Origin: Coprinopsis marcescibilis
Lineage: Eukaryota > Basidiomycota > Agaricomycetes > Agaricales > Psathyrellaceae
NCBI GenBank assembly: GCA_004369085.1
Contig: ML210306.1
Coordinates: forward strand, 2,019-66,018
Direction of reading: 5' to 3'
Length of the DNA: 64,000 nt
Below are positions 47,401-57,601 of the stretch, in pieces (position 1 is the first letter of the stretch; the number at the start of each line of letters is the position of its first letter). Under the pieces are notes generated by a model. That model worked only from the letters and a program-made list of their open reading frames with translations. It ran no database searches and had not been told where the DNA came from. Position numbers and translations under genes: made by a program.

Positions 47401-47841
47401 GAGGAGCTTTACCATCAAGGTTGACCATCCTGGTGCCATTTGGACAGGTAAGCCTTGACTGCTGCTATATTCCCGAGAACAATGACTCATGTTCTTGCAG
47501 CTATCGCCTTTGACGCACACGTCCTTAAATGGAGCTTGGACAACAACCCGCCCAACGAGTTCGCGAGGCATCACGTCAAGGAGGCGTCGTTCTATGGCAC
47601 GGATGTGTACTCGCTCGACCTCACTATCAAGCTCACCCCGCAGAACCCTGCTGGACGGCTGAAGGTCAACTTTGTGGGTCTGCAGGAGAATGGGATGTGG
47701 CCGGCGAAAAAGAGCGTGAAGGAGCAGGGCGGTGCGGCGATGGCCCTGTTCGAGAAATTGGATCGGTGGTTGGATGAAAAGACTGGTGGGACGGTTGATG
47801 CGTTGCTCATGGGCTGTGTTGGAGGTGTTACCGTCATTTAG
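44438..47841 (+). CDS. M28 family membrane metallopeptidase (ERMP1/vacuolar protease type)
   Basis: Fourteen exons give 863 aa. The exon boundaries are 44438-44534, 44595-44619, 44672-44908, 44971-45212, 45370-45442, 45500-45604, 45659-45715, 45765-45813, 45861-46350, 46403-46701, 46761-47000, 47053-47223, 47282-47447 and 47501-47841. A signal-anchor (LLLLSPVFIGIPLLALW) leads into the M28 domain. Zinc-site motifs are LLVNSHLDS, SPGAADDGISVG and IFLFNNAEESLQDGSH. A middle region has about eight membrane segments (LYTAIFAAAVVFA, AVAVLTAILCAILVPNLVALLM, and others), and a lumenal C-terminal beta domain ends GCVGGVTVI. Relatives sit in ER or vacuolar membrane with the peptidase in the lumen. The HxD, D, EE and later residues look intact, so the enzyme is probably active as an aminopeptidase. 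Confidence 0.93.
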
Positions 47842-48151
47842 ACTTGTGCCCTCGATAATTCTTTCATTCGTTTTTTATCTTTCCCGGGCCTCGAGCCTTT
47901 GCATCTACGCATTATGTTTTCGATTTGTCGCTTACTTGATTTCGTTTCTAATCTAGGATTGATTTTGATTCTGAGGGACGATTTATGGAGTCCGAAGAGA
48001 CCATTCAGCACAGACTAGCATTATAGTTTGTAATTACAGGAGATATGATATATAGCTACATTTACAAGTACAAGCGTGGGTTATGGAGCAGAACAGTATG
48101 ATTAATCACAATCTAATCTTGATATAGCGAATAGCGATTTAATTGGTCGTG
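47842..48151. other. Convergent 3' spacer
   Basis: 310 nt between convergent gene ends. Nothing else recognised. Confidence 0.5.
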
Positions 48152-49561
48152 CTATGACGAAGATGAGGAACCATTTGGCTGAGATTTGGCTTTTTTGAGC
48201 TCGGCGAGGACAGAGCCCAGGACTTGGCCATCCTGCTCTACTTCCCGCTCAAGTTGCTGGTAATGCCGGCGTAGCTCCTCAGCTACGATTGGGGCATGTT
48301 CTGGGTCCATCTTTCCAATCAATTTGAAGAGGTCGGCGATAGGTTTGAGTTCCTGTGGGGCCATAGTTCGGAGTGTGTCTAAGATGTCCGCGCTATGCTC
48401 CAGCTCCTCCTGGTCGCCGACTGTGGGACTAATGATATTGAGAATTTCGTGAAACGCCTTGTCACTCTCTTTTCGCAGCTCAGGGTCGATGTCTTCGAAC
48501 TCCTCGTCGATCGACCCAAGACCCATCTCTTCGAGCAACTCCTCGGTCTCGTCAAGATACTTGTCTGAGAGGTCGTCCGAGGGTGTGGGGTGGTAGCCGA
48601 GATACTGTTCTTCGAGAATGGGGACAACGCTCGCGTCTTCATCTAGGATTCGGTCGATGATGGCCTCGCCTTCTGGGTCTGGTGAGATCCTTCTGCGTTT
48701 GAGGGTTTTGAGACCTCCACCATGGATCATCTTTTTGGAAAGCTCCCGAACCGTTGACGCGTTTGTAATGGCGTACAGTTCCTCTTCGTCCCAGTCCAAG
48801 TAATACAGTTGGCGCGGGTTATCCGGCTCCTTCTTTGGGTTGACAGAAGCGACTTCTCTCTCGGCACCGCGCTCGACAACTTCGAAGATCAGACTCTCCT
48901 TGTCGTCGTTGAACATGAGCGGGCGGACCTCGCCACGGATTGCGTAGCGGATGTTGACGACAAATTCGATTTGGGGGATGATGATGAAGTATTGGTTGGT
49001 GGGGTAGTAGAAGGTGAGGAGGAGTTGCCAGTTCTCCCAGTTGCTTTGCCAGCCGGACGGGAGGTTACGGTGTCGGGGCCAATGCGTATTGGCGTAATCG
49101 TGGATTTGACGAACGCGTTCTGGGTCCTGAATTCATTTTAGTATTATTATAGGTTATGCACCACATGTCGTCAGGTTGAGCTTACGATTATGAGTGCACC
49201 TTCCTCGTCTTGTTCATCTTCGACCTTAAGGAGGTCGTCGAGATCAATACGGATTCCTTGCTCCGCCATTTCTGTGGTCTTGCGTCGCAAATCTGCGATA
49301 ACCTCTTCGCGTTTGGATCTACAGTCTTTGTCTTAGTATTTAGCACGTATAAGCTGATTTTGTAGTTGAGATTTGGGCTTACGCTACATCCTGAGCGTCC
49401 TCTGTCACCGTCGATGACGAACTAGTGCTGTAAGCTCGCCTCCAGCCATGGTTGGCGACTACTGGTGGTGATAATTTTAGTCTTCTTTGGATATTGCGTG
49501 TTTTCGACGGTAACCTGGTATGTCGAAAGCAGATGGACTGTAGAAATCGTGGCAAGCTCAT
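48152..49561 (-). CDS. Hypothetical mitochondrially targeted protein
   Basis: Three exons (49561-49383, 49318-49186, 49126-48152) give 428 aa. The N-terminus MSLPRFLQSICFRHTRLPSK...RRLKLSP is Arg-rich and free of acids over about 45 residues, a good mitochondrial presequence. It continues to SKREEVIADLRRKTTEMAEQGIRIDLDDLLK, then a core WPRHRNLPSGWQSNWENWQLLLTFYYP...YFIIIPQIEFVVNIRYAIRGEVRPLMF, and a long acidic helical C-terminus with an Ala/Lys and Ser-rich end. I do not recognise the family. The strongly patterned core suggests a conserved fungal protein, possibly linked to mitochondrial translation or assembly, but that is only a guess. Confidence 0.8.
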
Positions 49562-49918
49562 CGTAGTCCAATGTCGAGCTCGCCCTCGCCAACAGCGAAC
49601 AGAGACTTACATAACGTATTCCCACGAATTCATAGCACCGGGATACTCAGGCTATGGCTCAGACTCTACTACTTGTGTCGTCCATGTACAATCTAGCTTA
49701 AGTCCTGTATCCATCTCACAAATAAAAGTAATTCAACGCCTCAACATACTGGAACCTGCATAGGCTCAGCCAAAATCCCTACGGTAAGCGCATCGTGTAA
49801 ATTTTGAGGTGAGGTCGACAGATCTATCGCAATCCCTCGCAATTCTTTGATCATCGATGTAGCTAATTCGGATAAAGACTGTCCGACTAACACTAGGCAA
49901 TATATATGCCCTGAAAAG
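49562..49918. other. Divergent promoter region
   Basis: Between the mitochondrial-protein gene (minus) and an F-box gene (plus). A TATATATG lies at about 49900, just before the F-box ATG. Confidence 0.4.
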
Positions 49919-51511
49919 ATGGACGCAACTATCTCCAAAATCCGACTGGAAATTCAAGAACTCGAACATCGCCTCACCTCCATGCGCGACGTGGAAGCCA
50001 GCCTTTTAGGCAGGTTAGGCTCTCATACCCCGCATAATGTCGCGAAAGCTAGTTTTGGAACTTTACCGATCCATGTGGTTCAGCAGATATTCGTGCAGTG
50101 TCTCCCACAGGCCAGTCATATCGCCCCTTACAGACCAACCGATGCTCCGGTAGTCCTGGTCCACGTTTGTCGTCACTGGCGGGAAGTAGCATTTGGATAT
50201 GGGCGCTTATGGCGCTCAGTAGCGCTGAGAGTCAGGGATGAGGATGATCTCGGCATGTTCACACAGGTGTTTAATATGTGGCTACCACGAACAGGGAACT
50301 CAGTAACGGAACTCCATATCATATCCACAGCATACCCCATCCCATCTATCGCCCAACTCGCATTCCTCTCTGAAGGATTGCCAACAATGGGCTCCTTAAC
50401 AAGACTGACATTGGCACGCCTTCCAGTGTCATTTTTGAACGAAATCCCTTCAAATTCTTTCCCTCTCCTTGAATGCCTAGTAGTCCTGCTGTTACCGATT
50501 CCAGAAGATATCGCCGATCTTCCACTTGTTAAAGCATTTCAGCATTCGTTGCGCTTGCAAAAAGTGGCGATAGGGGGGCTTGAAATCTTCTCAAGACTTC
50601 CTCTTATCTTGCCCCGCGGTCAGATATCTCACTTCATTGTCCCTGACGCCATGGGTTCAGAATTTTGGGCAGACTTCCTTAACTCCTCCCCTCACGTCCG
50701 ATATCTCGAAATGAAAATTGATGAGGGAGATGTCGACGACGAATTGTCCTCATCAAGCACGGCAGCATCCTCCACCTCACGTTCAAGACGTACTCTTCCA
50801 TCCCTCGAGCACATGACTCTCTGGACTTGGGGCTTTAGGAATGGGGCCATCTGTTATCCATCCATTTTCAACAACTTCGACTTTCCTCAACTTCGCTCCC
50901 TTCGTCTCGTCGCTTCATTCTCCGAATACGAGCTTCACGACGGTCGACATCAAGCGGAGCGAGCTGCTCTTCTTGACAGAATTAGGTCTCTAGAATATCT
51001 AGAACGGCTGTCTTTGGTCACAAACTCGGTCAAAGGAATAGAAGATATTTTAAAAAGCACTCCACATGTCCATAGCTTGGACATAGAGCCGTGGCACTCT
51101 GTCGACGAGTTGTTCGCACTGCTCACGCTCAAATCTGAGCCCGAAGGCAGTAAACTACTTCCTCAATTGAGAACACTCGAGCTGGACGTATCGGATCTCG
51201 TCGCGGCGCTCTTGATTGTCCCTTCCCTCCTGGCAAATCTCATTCGCTCGCGGGTGCGAATACAATCGACCAGCGTGGCTTCCCGGCTTGAGCGAGTTGT
51301 ATTCCACGGGGATTCGCCAATACAACTATCGTGGGAGGCCCCCTATATCCATTGTCTCAAACCTTTCATCAAGGACGGTCTCAAAATCGACTTCAAGCTG
51401 CACGACGGAGGAAGGTCTTCGAGGTCAACTGCGTTTTGGATTGATAGGGACACATATTTGGAGGACTGGAGGGAAGCAGGGGTTGCGTTCAACGATACTT
51501 ATTATTATTGA
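49919..51511 (+). CDS. F-box protein, coiled-coil type (tandem copy 1)
   Basis: A single exon of 530 aa from ATG 49919. MDATISKIRLEIQELEHRLTSMRDVEASLL is a coiled coil. The F-box is FGTLPIHVVQQIFVQCLPQ...VVLVHVCRHWREVAFGYGRLW (residues about 46-105), followed by LRR-like strands such as GSLTRLTLARLPVSFL and FPLLECLVVLLLP. The tail YIHCLKPFIKDGLKIDFKLHDGGRS...YLEDWREAGVAFNDTYYY is shared with the genes at 52051 and 35445. The frame extends upstream of 49919 but has no ATG there. It lies head-to-tail with the next gene, 540 nt away, so the two are tandem duplicates. Confidence 0.9.
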   Translation: MDATISKIRLEIQELEHRLTSMRDVEASLLGRLGSHTPHNVAKASFGTLPIHVVQQIFVQCLPQASHIAPYRPTDAPVVLVHVCRHWREVAFGYGRLWRSVALRVRDEDDLGMFTQVFNMWLPRTGNSVTELHIISTAYPIPSIAQLAFLSEGLPTMGSLTRLTLARLPVSFLNEIPSNSFPLLECLVVLLLPIPEDIADLPLVKAFQHSLRLQKVAIGGLEIFSRLPLILPRGQISHFIVPDAMGSEFWADFLNSSPHVRYLEMKIDEGDVDDELSSSSTAASSTSRSRRTLPSLEHMTLWTWGFRNGAICYPSIFNNFDFPQLRSLRLVASFSEYELHDGRHQAERAALLDRIRSLEYLERLSLVTNSVKGIEDILKSTPHVHSLDIEPWHSVDELFALLTLKSEPEGSKLLPQLRTLELDVSDLVAALLIVPSLLANLIRSRVRIQSTSVASRLERVVFHGDSPIQLSWEAPYIHCLKPFIKDGLKIDFKLHDGGRSSRSTAFWIDRDTYLEDWREAGVAFNDTYYY

Positions 51512-52050
51512 AAATCAAATTGTGCTATCCAGTAGATAATTACTCTTTGACGAATGTTATACCTCGGTTTCTAATTTGTGATTACACCACCGTGACGGAT
51601 AGATCAGATCAGATTGTAATCGAGCTGCCGCAATCACCCCAACAATCTCCCTTCCCCTTCATGTCCCGTCGAGACCCAAGTCACCCTTCAGCCTGACTAC
51701 GCATCCACCTAAGACCTTTCGACCACATCAAATACACATGTGTGTACGATAGTCATAATATTGTCCCAGCTGCCTGACACGAGTCACCAGTCTCCCCCAT
51801 CCAACTGTGTTGCGCGCCACCGGGAGACGAGAAGGAGAACCACAGAAGAAGGAAGGCCTAGCTGCAGGAAGCCACTTCCAAGACGTCAAATGAGCAGAGT
51901 GCGCCCCGATGTGAGTTGCCCACTTAGAGAGCATCCGACTTGACTCATTGTTTTCAAGTTACGTCTGGCAAGTCGCTTGACAACCAGCTTCGCTCTGATC
52001 CCCTGGGCGGAAATATTGATATAGAGAGGGTAGACCTCGCAAAGATTTCG
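51512..52050. other. Spacer and possible 5' coding part of the next F-box gene
   Basis: The frame of the next gene stays open back to about 51959 and is similar to its paralogue there (VDLAKI against TDLAKL), so some of this stretch is probably coding. A GTGAGT donor at 51911 and acceptor at 51958 suggest an intron, but no first-exon ATG fits in phase. Confidence 0.45.
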
Positions 52051-53616
52051 ATGCACATTCAGGAGCTGGAACGAAGACTTTCCACTCTGCGCAAGACGGC
52101 ATCTGATTTGTTGAGAGCGGCCGATCCGAACACCGCAGGTTATGACAGGAAGATCACTGCCTCAACTCTACCAAGCGAGTTGCTGCAGGAGATATTCTTC
52201 CTATGTCTCCCACAGTTCAGCTATTTTATCTCTCTCAGGCCAACCGATTCCCCTGTGGTGCTGACACATGTTTGTCGTCACTGGAGGGGTGCGGCTTTGG
52301 GATATGCGCGCCTATGGCGGTCGATGAACCTAAAGATTAGGGATCAAGAGGACGACATCGACACATCAAAGAAGCAGCTCGAGATATGGCTACCAAGAAC
52401 CACGAGCTCAAGAGCAGGACTTCATGTCATATCGACGGCGTCCCCATCCCCATCAAACAGCCAGCTTGCATTCTTAAATGATGGCTTTTCAGCCATTCGC
52501 CGCCTTACGAGGCTGACACTGGCACGCCTTCCATGGTCGTTCCTAACTGATATTCCACCAAACTCGTTCCCAGTCCTCGAGAGCTTGGTTCTGTTGCTCC
52601 CTCAGCCCGACGTATCGAATGATACTCTGCCTCCTATAACAGCATTCGAGTATTGCAATCGCTTAGAAAGGGTAGCAATCGGGGGGTTCAACGCCTCCGC
52701 TGGTCTCCCTCTGGTCTTCCCGTTGGCTCGGCTAACCCATCTTATTATCCCATGCTCTATGGGTGCCGATTTTTGGATCGACCATCTCAAGGCCTCTCCT
52801 CGTCTTCGATACGTCCAGATCAGGCTGGATGACGATGATGTCATCCAAGATGATGACCCGATCTTTCTATCGACTATACCCTCTTCCAACGAAACTTCAA
52901 TCATAACCCTCCCATTCCTTCGTCACATAACGCTTTGGTCATGGGGATACCGGCTTGGCGACGTAAGGTACCCAGCCATATTCAACAACGTTCACTTCCC
53001 TCAACTTCGGTCTCTTCGTTTCGTGGCGGGATCCCTCCGCCCTGATGAACGACCGAAAGAGACCGCAGCCCTTCTTGACAGAATCAGGTCGCTTGACCAC
53101 CTCGAAATCCTCTCTTTGGACTTGAACCGATCAACGATAGGTTTACAAGACCTTTTTCGAAGTACCCCTCATATCCGCACCCTCGACATCCAGATGTGGG
53201 ATTCATGCAACGCGCTGTTCCGACTACTCACGCTGAAGCCTGAACCAGACGCCGACTCAGAGAACCTACTCCTCAACCTTCGAACACTCGAGTTGGACGT
53301 AGGCTTGGACTTTACTTCTGTCCTCAAATTGGCACCTTCCGTCTTGCGAGATTTCGTGCGGTCACGGATGCACTCGATTAACGGCGCTTCGCGACTTGAC
53401 AAGGTCGTCTTCCATGGTAGTGCACCTTACCAACTGCTACGGGAAACGCCGTACATCCATTGCCTGAGGTCTTTTGTCAAAGATGGGCTGAAGATTGATT
53501 TCAGGCTGCACGACGAAGAGAGGTCACACAAATCGACTGGGAATTGGACCGAGAAGGACGAGTATCTGGAAGGGTGGAGAGAAGCGGGAGTTGTCTTTAG
53601 GGATACTTTCTATTAA
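52051..53616 (+). CDS. F-box protein, coiled-coil type (tandem copy 2)
   Basis: The first in-frame ATG gives 521 aa. The true start is probably upstream because homology to the gene at 35445 begins earlier. MHIQELERRLSTLRKTASDLL is a coiled coil. The F-box is STLPSELLQEIFFLCLPQFSYFISLRPTDSPVVLTHVCRHWRGAALGYARLW. LRR-like strands follow, then YIHCLRSFVKDGLKIDFRLHDEERS and YLEGWREAGVVFRDTFY. The tail matches the 35445 gene better than the 49919 gene. It is followed by a kinase pseudogene in the same orientation, the mirror image of the arrangement at 37.2-32.9 kb. Confidence 0.88.
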   Translation: MHIQELERRLSTLRKTASDLLRAADPNTAGYDRKITASTLPSELLQEIFFLCLPQFSYFISLRPTDSPVVLTHVCRHWRGAALGYARLWRSMNLKIRDQEDDIDTSKKQLEIWLPRTTSSRAGLHVISTASPSPSNSQLAFLNDGFSAIRRLTRLTLARLPWSFLTDIPPNSFPVLESLVLLLPQPDVSNDTLPPITAFEYCNRLERVAIGGFNASAGLPLVFPLARLTHLIIPCSMGADFWIDHLKASPRLRYVQIRLDDDDVIQDDDPIFLSTIPSSNETSIITLPFLRHITLWSWGYRLGDVRYPAIFNNVHFPQLRSLRFVAGSLRPDERPKETAALLDRIRSLDHLEILSLDLNRSTIGLQDLFRSTPHIRTLDIQMWDSCNALFRLLTLKPEPDADSENLLLNLRTLELDVGLDFTSVLKLAPSVLRDFVRSRMHSINGASRLDKVVFHGSAPYQLLRETPYIHCLRSFVKDGLKIDFRLHDEERSHKSTGNWTEKDEYLEGWREAGVVFRDTFY

Positions 53617-53870
53617 GACATTCCGAGCGCCACTGGGAGGCCACAGCTTCAAAATAACATACATATTTTGACTATTAGAGATGTCTGAAATGCTTCAACG
53701 TGCCGCGTTTCTCTGGGCCTGCTTAAGCTTGAACATGGTCAACAACATCAACAACAGTGCTTTCTTTGAACGTGTAAATTAGTAGGAACTCGGCGAAGAT
53801 ATGGTGTGGGAATATTATCAGTCACCACAGAAACCATTGTTTCACCGAAGAACGGTCCAGTCCTTCTACT

Positions 53871-55055
53871 GCCCCAGCTTTGATCCTCAAGCTCAGGCCC
53901 ACTGCATCCGCGCACTATAGTGCAGAAGACTGAACATTCCATGGGCTCGAATCCAGGGCGTATAGGTGCACTCGGAGACACCCTTGAGAACATTGAAGAA
54001 AGAGAAATGCATATAACAGCGAGTCGCACGTGCCAAAAGCTCTGGATGGTCAAGAGCGCTTCCGAGTTTAAGCAAGTCTGGTTGGACTGCGTTAAATGTA
54101 TGGTTTTCTACCTGACTTGACTTGCAATCAAATCTAACTCATACTCTAGGCCACTATTGGGCGTTTAAGAAGAGAAAGATCCTTCATCGGGACCTGAGCG
54201 AAAACAATATCCTATTTTGGAGGAACCAGAAGAGCTCAGGCAAAGGATCAGAGATCAAAGGGGTCCTCAACGACTGGGACATGGGTGCATTGCTGTCCGA
54301 CGAGCCCAAACCTAGCGAAAAGCACCTCGCCGGCACTATCCCTTTCATGGCATACGAGCTCCTCAGCAGCAACAATCTCCCCTCTGCTCATTTTCTCCGC
54401 CACGATCTCGAGTCATTCCTCTACATTCTCATGTGGGCAATCGACAACTACAATCTTAAAGCCAAGACAGGACGAGAGACACGGAGAGCCCAAGCTATTG
54501 GCATGTTGGCTAACCGATACCCTTGCTGCGCATCACAGTTGGAAGTGTTCTTTATCTTTATTCACCCTAGGACCCCATGGCGGTGATGGGATGGCATTTC
54601 TTGCCAAGCCAAAATCTGACGACAACAAGTCCAAGGGAAAGTCAAATCGTACCCCACTCGATAAATTGAAATTACGATTGGTCAAACCCCTTCTTATGCT
54701 ATTCAGTACAGCGTTTCGAAACATGGGCGCTCAGCTACGGTTACAACAGTAATCAAGCACCGAAGACGATGCTGACGACGACTCCGACGACGATGATTCT
54801 GACGACGATGATTCTGACGAGTCGGGCCGCGATTCGGATGACGAGAAGGGCAATGAGAGCAACTCAGATGGCGAGGAAGGTCAATCTGATACCAGTAAGG
54901 ACGAATCGAATGAAAAGTCGAACAGGGAGGGAGACGAGGCAGCAGCCATTGAACCACCTCCATTTGATTTCGAGACTCTTGGTGGCTCTCTCACATTCGA
55001 CACCTTTATGGCGGCCATCAATGAGCCCATTGAACCAGAGCTGCTGGCTGATTAG
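53871..55055 (+). pseudogene. Fungal-type protein kinase, internally deleted
   Basis: This is the counterpart of the kinase at 32924. It opens APALILKLRPTASA and jumps directly to HYSAED, losing roughly 65 codons including the ATP-binding lysine region. One base is missing right after (GACTGAAC for GACTTGAAC), and the next segment is also shortened before RIGALGD. From there NIEEREMHI, VWLDCVK, an intron, ILHRDLSENNILFWRNQK, VLNDWDMGALL, GTIPFMAYELL and FLRHDLESFLYILMWAI read well, but the frame shifts again near 54480-54590 and at about 54752. The acidic Asp/Ser block and the end FETLGGSLTFDTFMAAINEP are preserved. It must be inactive. Confidence 0.87.
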
Positions 55056-55463
55056 CCACGTATCAACGTACCCTCGGGTTTCAATAATTTACCTATGTAG
55101 TAATAGCAGCGGTACCGTCTGTCTTTTGCACTCGTTGCATGGGTAGCAATAGCTTAATGGGATTGTAATGAAGTGACATAGTATCACCTGTCTTCCTTAC
55201 ATTCCGCTATAATAATTCATATGTCGATTTACCACCAAACTCGGTCCCTTGTTGCCCAATGCCCACTGCTTGAGTCCCATGCCGAACGCACGGCACGCGG
55301 AGGACTATTACATACATAACAAGTCATAACTGACTCCGATCAGAGTCTTGGAAGACTGCGCCCGCTTCTAGTCCGAGTCCTACCACCGAAATTTTCACTG
55401 AAAACCCTGGATAAACGTCGAAGAACACGACTAAGGCTTATAAGAAGGCTTAAAAGAATACAT
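55056..55463. other. Intergenic spacer, nothing recognised
   Basis: About 400 nt before the third F-box gene of this cluster. No feature supported. Confidence 0.4.
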
Positions 55464-57124
55464 ATGAGTGGTAAGTCTATGGGACATATCGCTGTGTCTG
55501 TAAAACTTCAATCACATACTGGCTCGAAGAGCAGGAAAAATGGCCGAGCTTGACACAAAGTGAAATCCACAATTTGGAAGTAGTTCGCTCCAGAATTCAA
55601 GAAACACAAGCACAGCTAGCTTTTCTATTGGGGGAGGAGAAAAGAATCACATTAATCGCAGCAACTCGCCACAATCATCAGCAACCAATCGCCGGATTGG
55701 CTGACGATATTTTACGAGAGATCTTTGTCTTTTCTCTCCCTCCATATTTCCACCGGAATTCGCTGAATCCGAAACTATCGCCCACTCTTATTTGCCACGT
55801 TTGTCGCCACTGGAGACAACTTGCCACCGGACATGCACTTCTATGGAGCTTCTTACAGGTGGAGCTCAGGGCTACCACATCCGCCCACACGCTCGATCAA
55901 CAACTTCTGACCGGCTGTCTTGCTCGGTCTCGCGGAATTCCAATTGGAGTACACTTTCTGTGGCGGGATCCCCATGATTATCAACACCTTCAACCGCCGA
56001 ATCGATTACTTTCTGGGAGTCTGCTTCATCTCGCAAGTCTGACACTCAAATACGTTCCATGGAGACTCATGGAAGAACTTCCTGCTGAGTCCTTTCCGGT
56101 ACTGGAAGACTTGGTATACGTCGACTCTCCTTCGGATAGCTCCGCCCACGATCGAGTACCAACGCAAGCCTTTGCAAATTCTACTAGCCTGCGTCGAGTT
56201 GCTGTCTACGGCAATGATTTCAACTCTTGGTTACCCCTCCCTTGGAAACACATATCGCACCTTCTAACTTTCGGGTTCTTGATGGACACGGCTCTCTGGA
56301 ACAACACCAAACCGAGCCTCGAGCTACACACCGCCTGCTTTCACCTCGATTGGCGGAACTATGGATACAATTCCGGTCTCCACAAGTTTCGAGACGCACC
56401 AGTCCAATCATTATCGCGCCTACAGCACTTGACATTCTTATGTGCAAGTCCGTACGACGTGGAGTACCCTCATTTTTTCTTCAATTTTGACTTTCCCAAC
56501 CTGCGGGCAATTCGCTTTGTGTCTTCCAAAAGCGTGCTATCCCTTTGCGAAACGGGAGCAAAGGCTGCATTCCTCAATAAACTACAGGCTCTTACGCATC
56601 TTGCGTATCTCTCCCTTGTACTCAAGTTCATCCCGTCTGCGACAGCCGAGGAACTCTTCCAATCAACGCCGTATCTTGAGACCCTCGATGTCGAGACACC
56701 CGAGGACTGCTCTAGGCTTTTCCACCTGCTCACGCTTCAAGCTGACAACCCCGATTGCGTCCTTCCCAACCTCAAAACTCTTGTCTTGGAGCTCCACCCT
56801 TGTTCGCAGCTGTATCCTGGCCCGGAGGGTAAAGATGTGATTAATGCATCAGGTCTGTGCTCTTTTGTCCAATCTCGACGACAGCGCGAACACGGCCAAC
56901 AACTACAGCGCATAATACTATATAGCTCGGACAAGAGCTTGTTTTCGCATCGGCAACCTTATATCGCTTGCCTTCAGCCGTTTGTGGAGGAGGGCTTGGC
57001 CATTGAATATCGGCTTCACGACCAGAGCGGGTCGACCAGTGATGTTAGAAGATGGGCAGGGAGGGATCCTGGGTTGGAGGACTGGAGAGAAGGCCGTGCC
57101 TTTTTTGATTGGAGAGGAGAGTAA
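55464..57124 (+). CDS. F-box protein, coiled-coil type (divergent copy)
   Basis: The long frame has no ATG at its 5' end. A seven-nt first exon (ATGAGTG, 55464-55470), a 59-nt intron with GTAAGT donor and an AAG acceptor at 55529 restore a start reading MSEQEKWPSLTQSEIHNLE, giving 533 aa. A coiled coil (SEIHNLEVVRSRIQETQAQLAFLL) precedes the F-box LADDILREIFVFSLP...LICHVCRHWRQLATGHALLW. The LRR-like region and tail (YIACLQPFVEEGLAIEYRLHD, LEDWREGRAFF) are recognisable but more diverged than in the three other coiled-coil F-box genes. A functional FunK1 kinase candidate follows 478 nt downstream on the same strand. Confidence 0.85.
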
Positions 57125-57601
57125 AGCTGGTATTGAAATAAATATATGTTTTCCTGGTAGCTCATAAGATCATGAGAGCAGTATCTAGAACATAATGATC
57201 CCGTGAAGTAGCACAAATCTTTCGGTCGGTTTGAGGTAACGGGATCTCCAACCGAGCTTTAATGCGATACTATTTTGGCTTTTGGACATGTTGGTAGATG
57301 TTAGATAAATAGTGCTGCTTGGGGCTCAACCGACCGAGCATATCGCCGACTAACAAGAATCAGCGAATATTCTCCGATAGGGACTGATCAATGATTGCCC
57401 ATCAACAGCCAAGCACAAATATGTATGTCCCATCAGCGCGACGTGTTATTGACGCCGTGATTTCGAAGTTGACCTCTAACCACCATCTGCATTGTCTTTG
57501 CCAGGAATCCACGAGGAGCGGTTCGGCCTAACTAGTCGCCAACTAGATAAACCAGGGTACTGGGCTCAAGGTATGTCGTCTTCCGCTGTGTCCCACCAAT
57601 C
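57125..57601. other. Spacer between F-box and FunK1 genes
   Basis: 477 nt, presumably the FunK1 promoter. Nothing distinctive seen. Confidence 0.4.
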
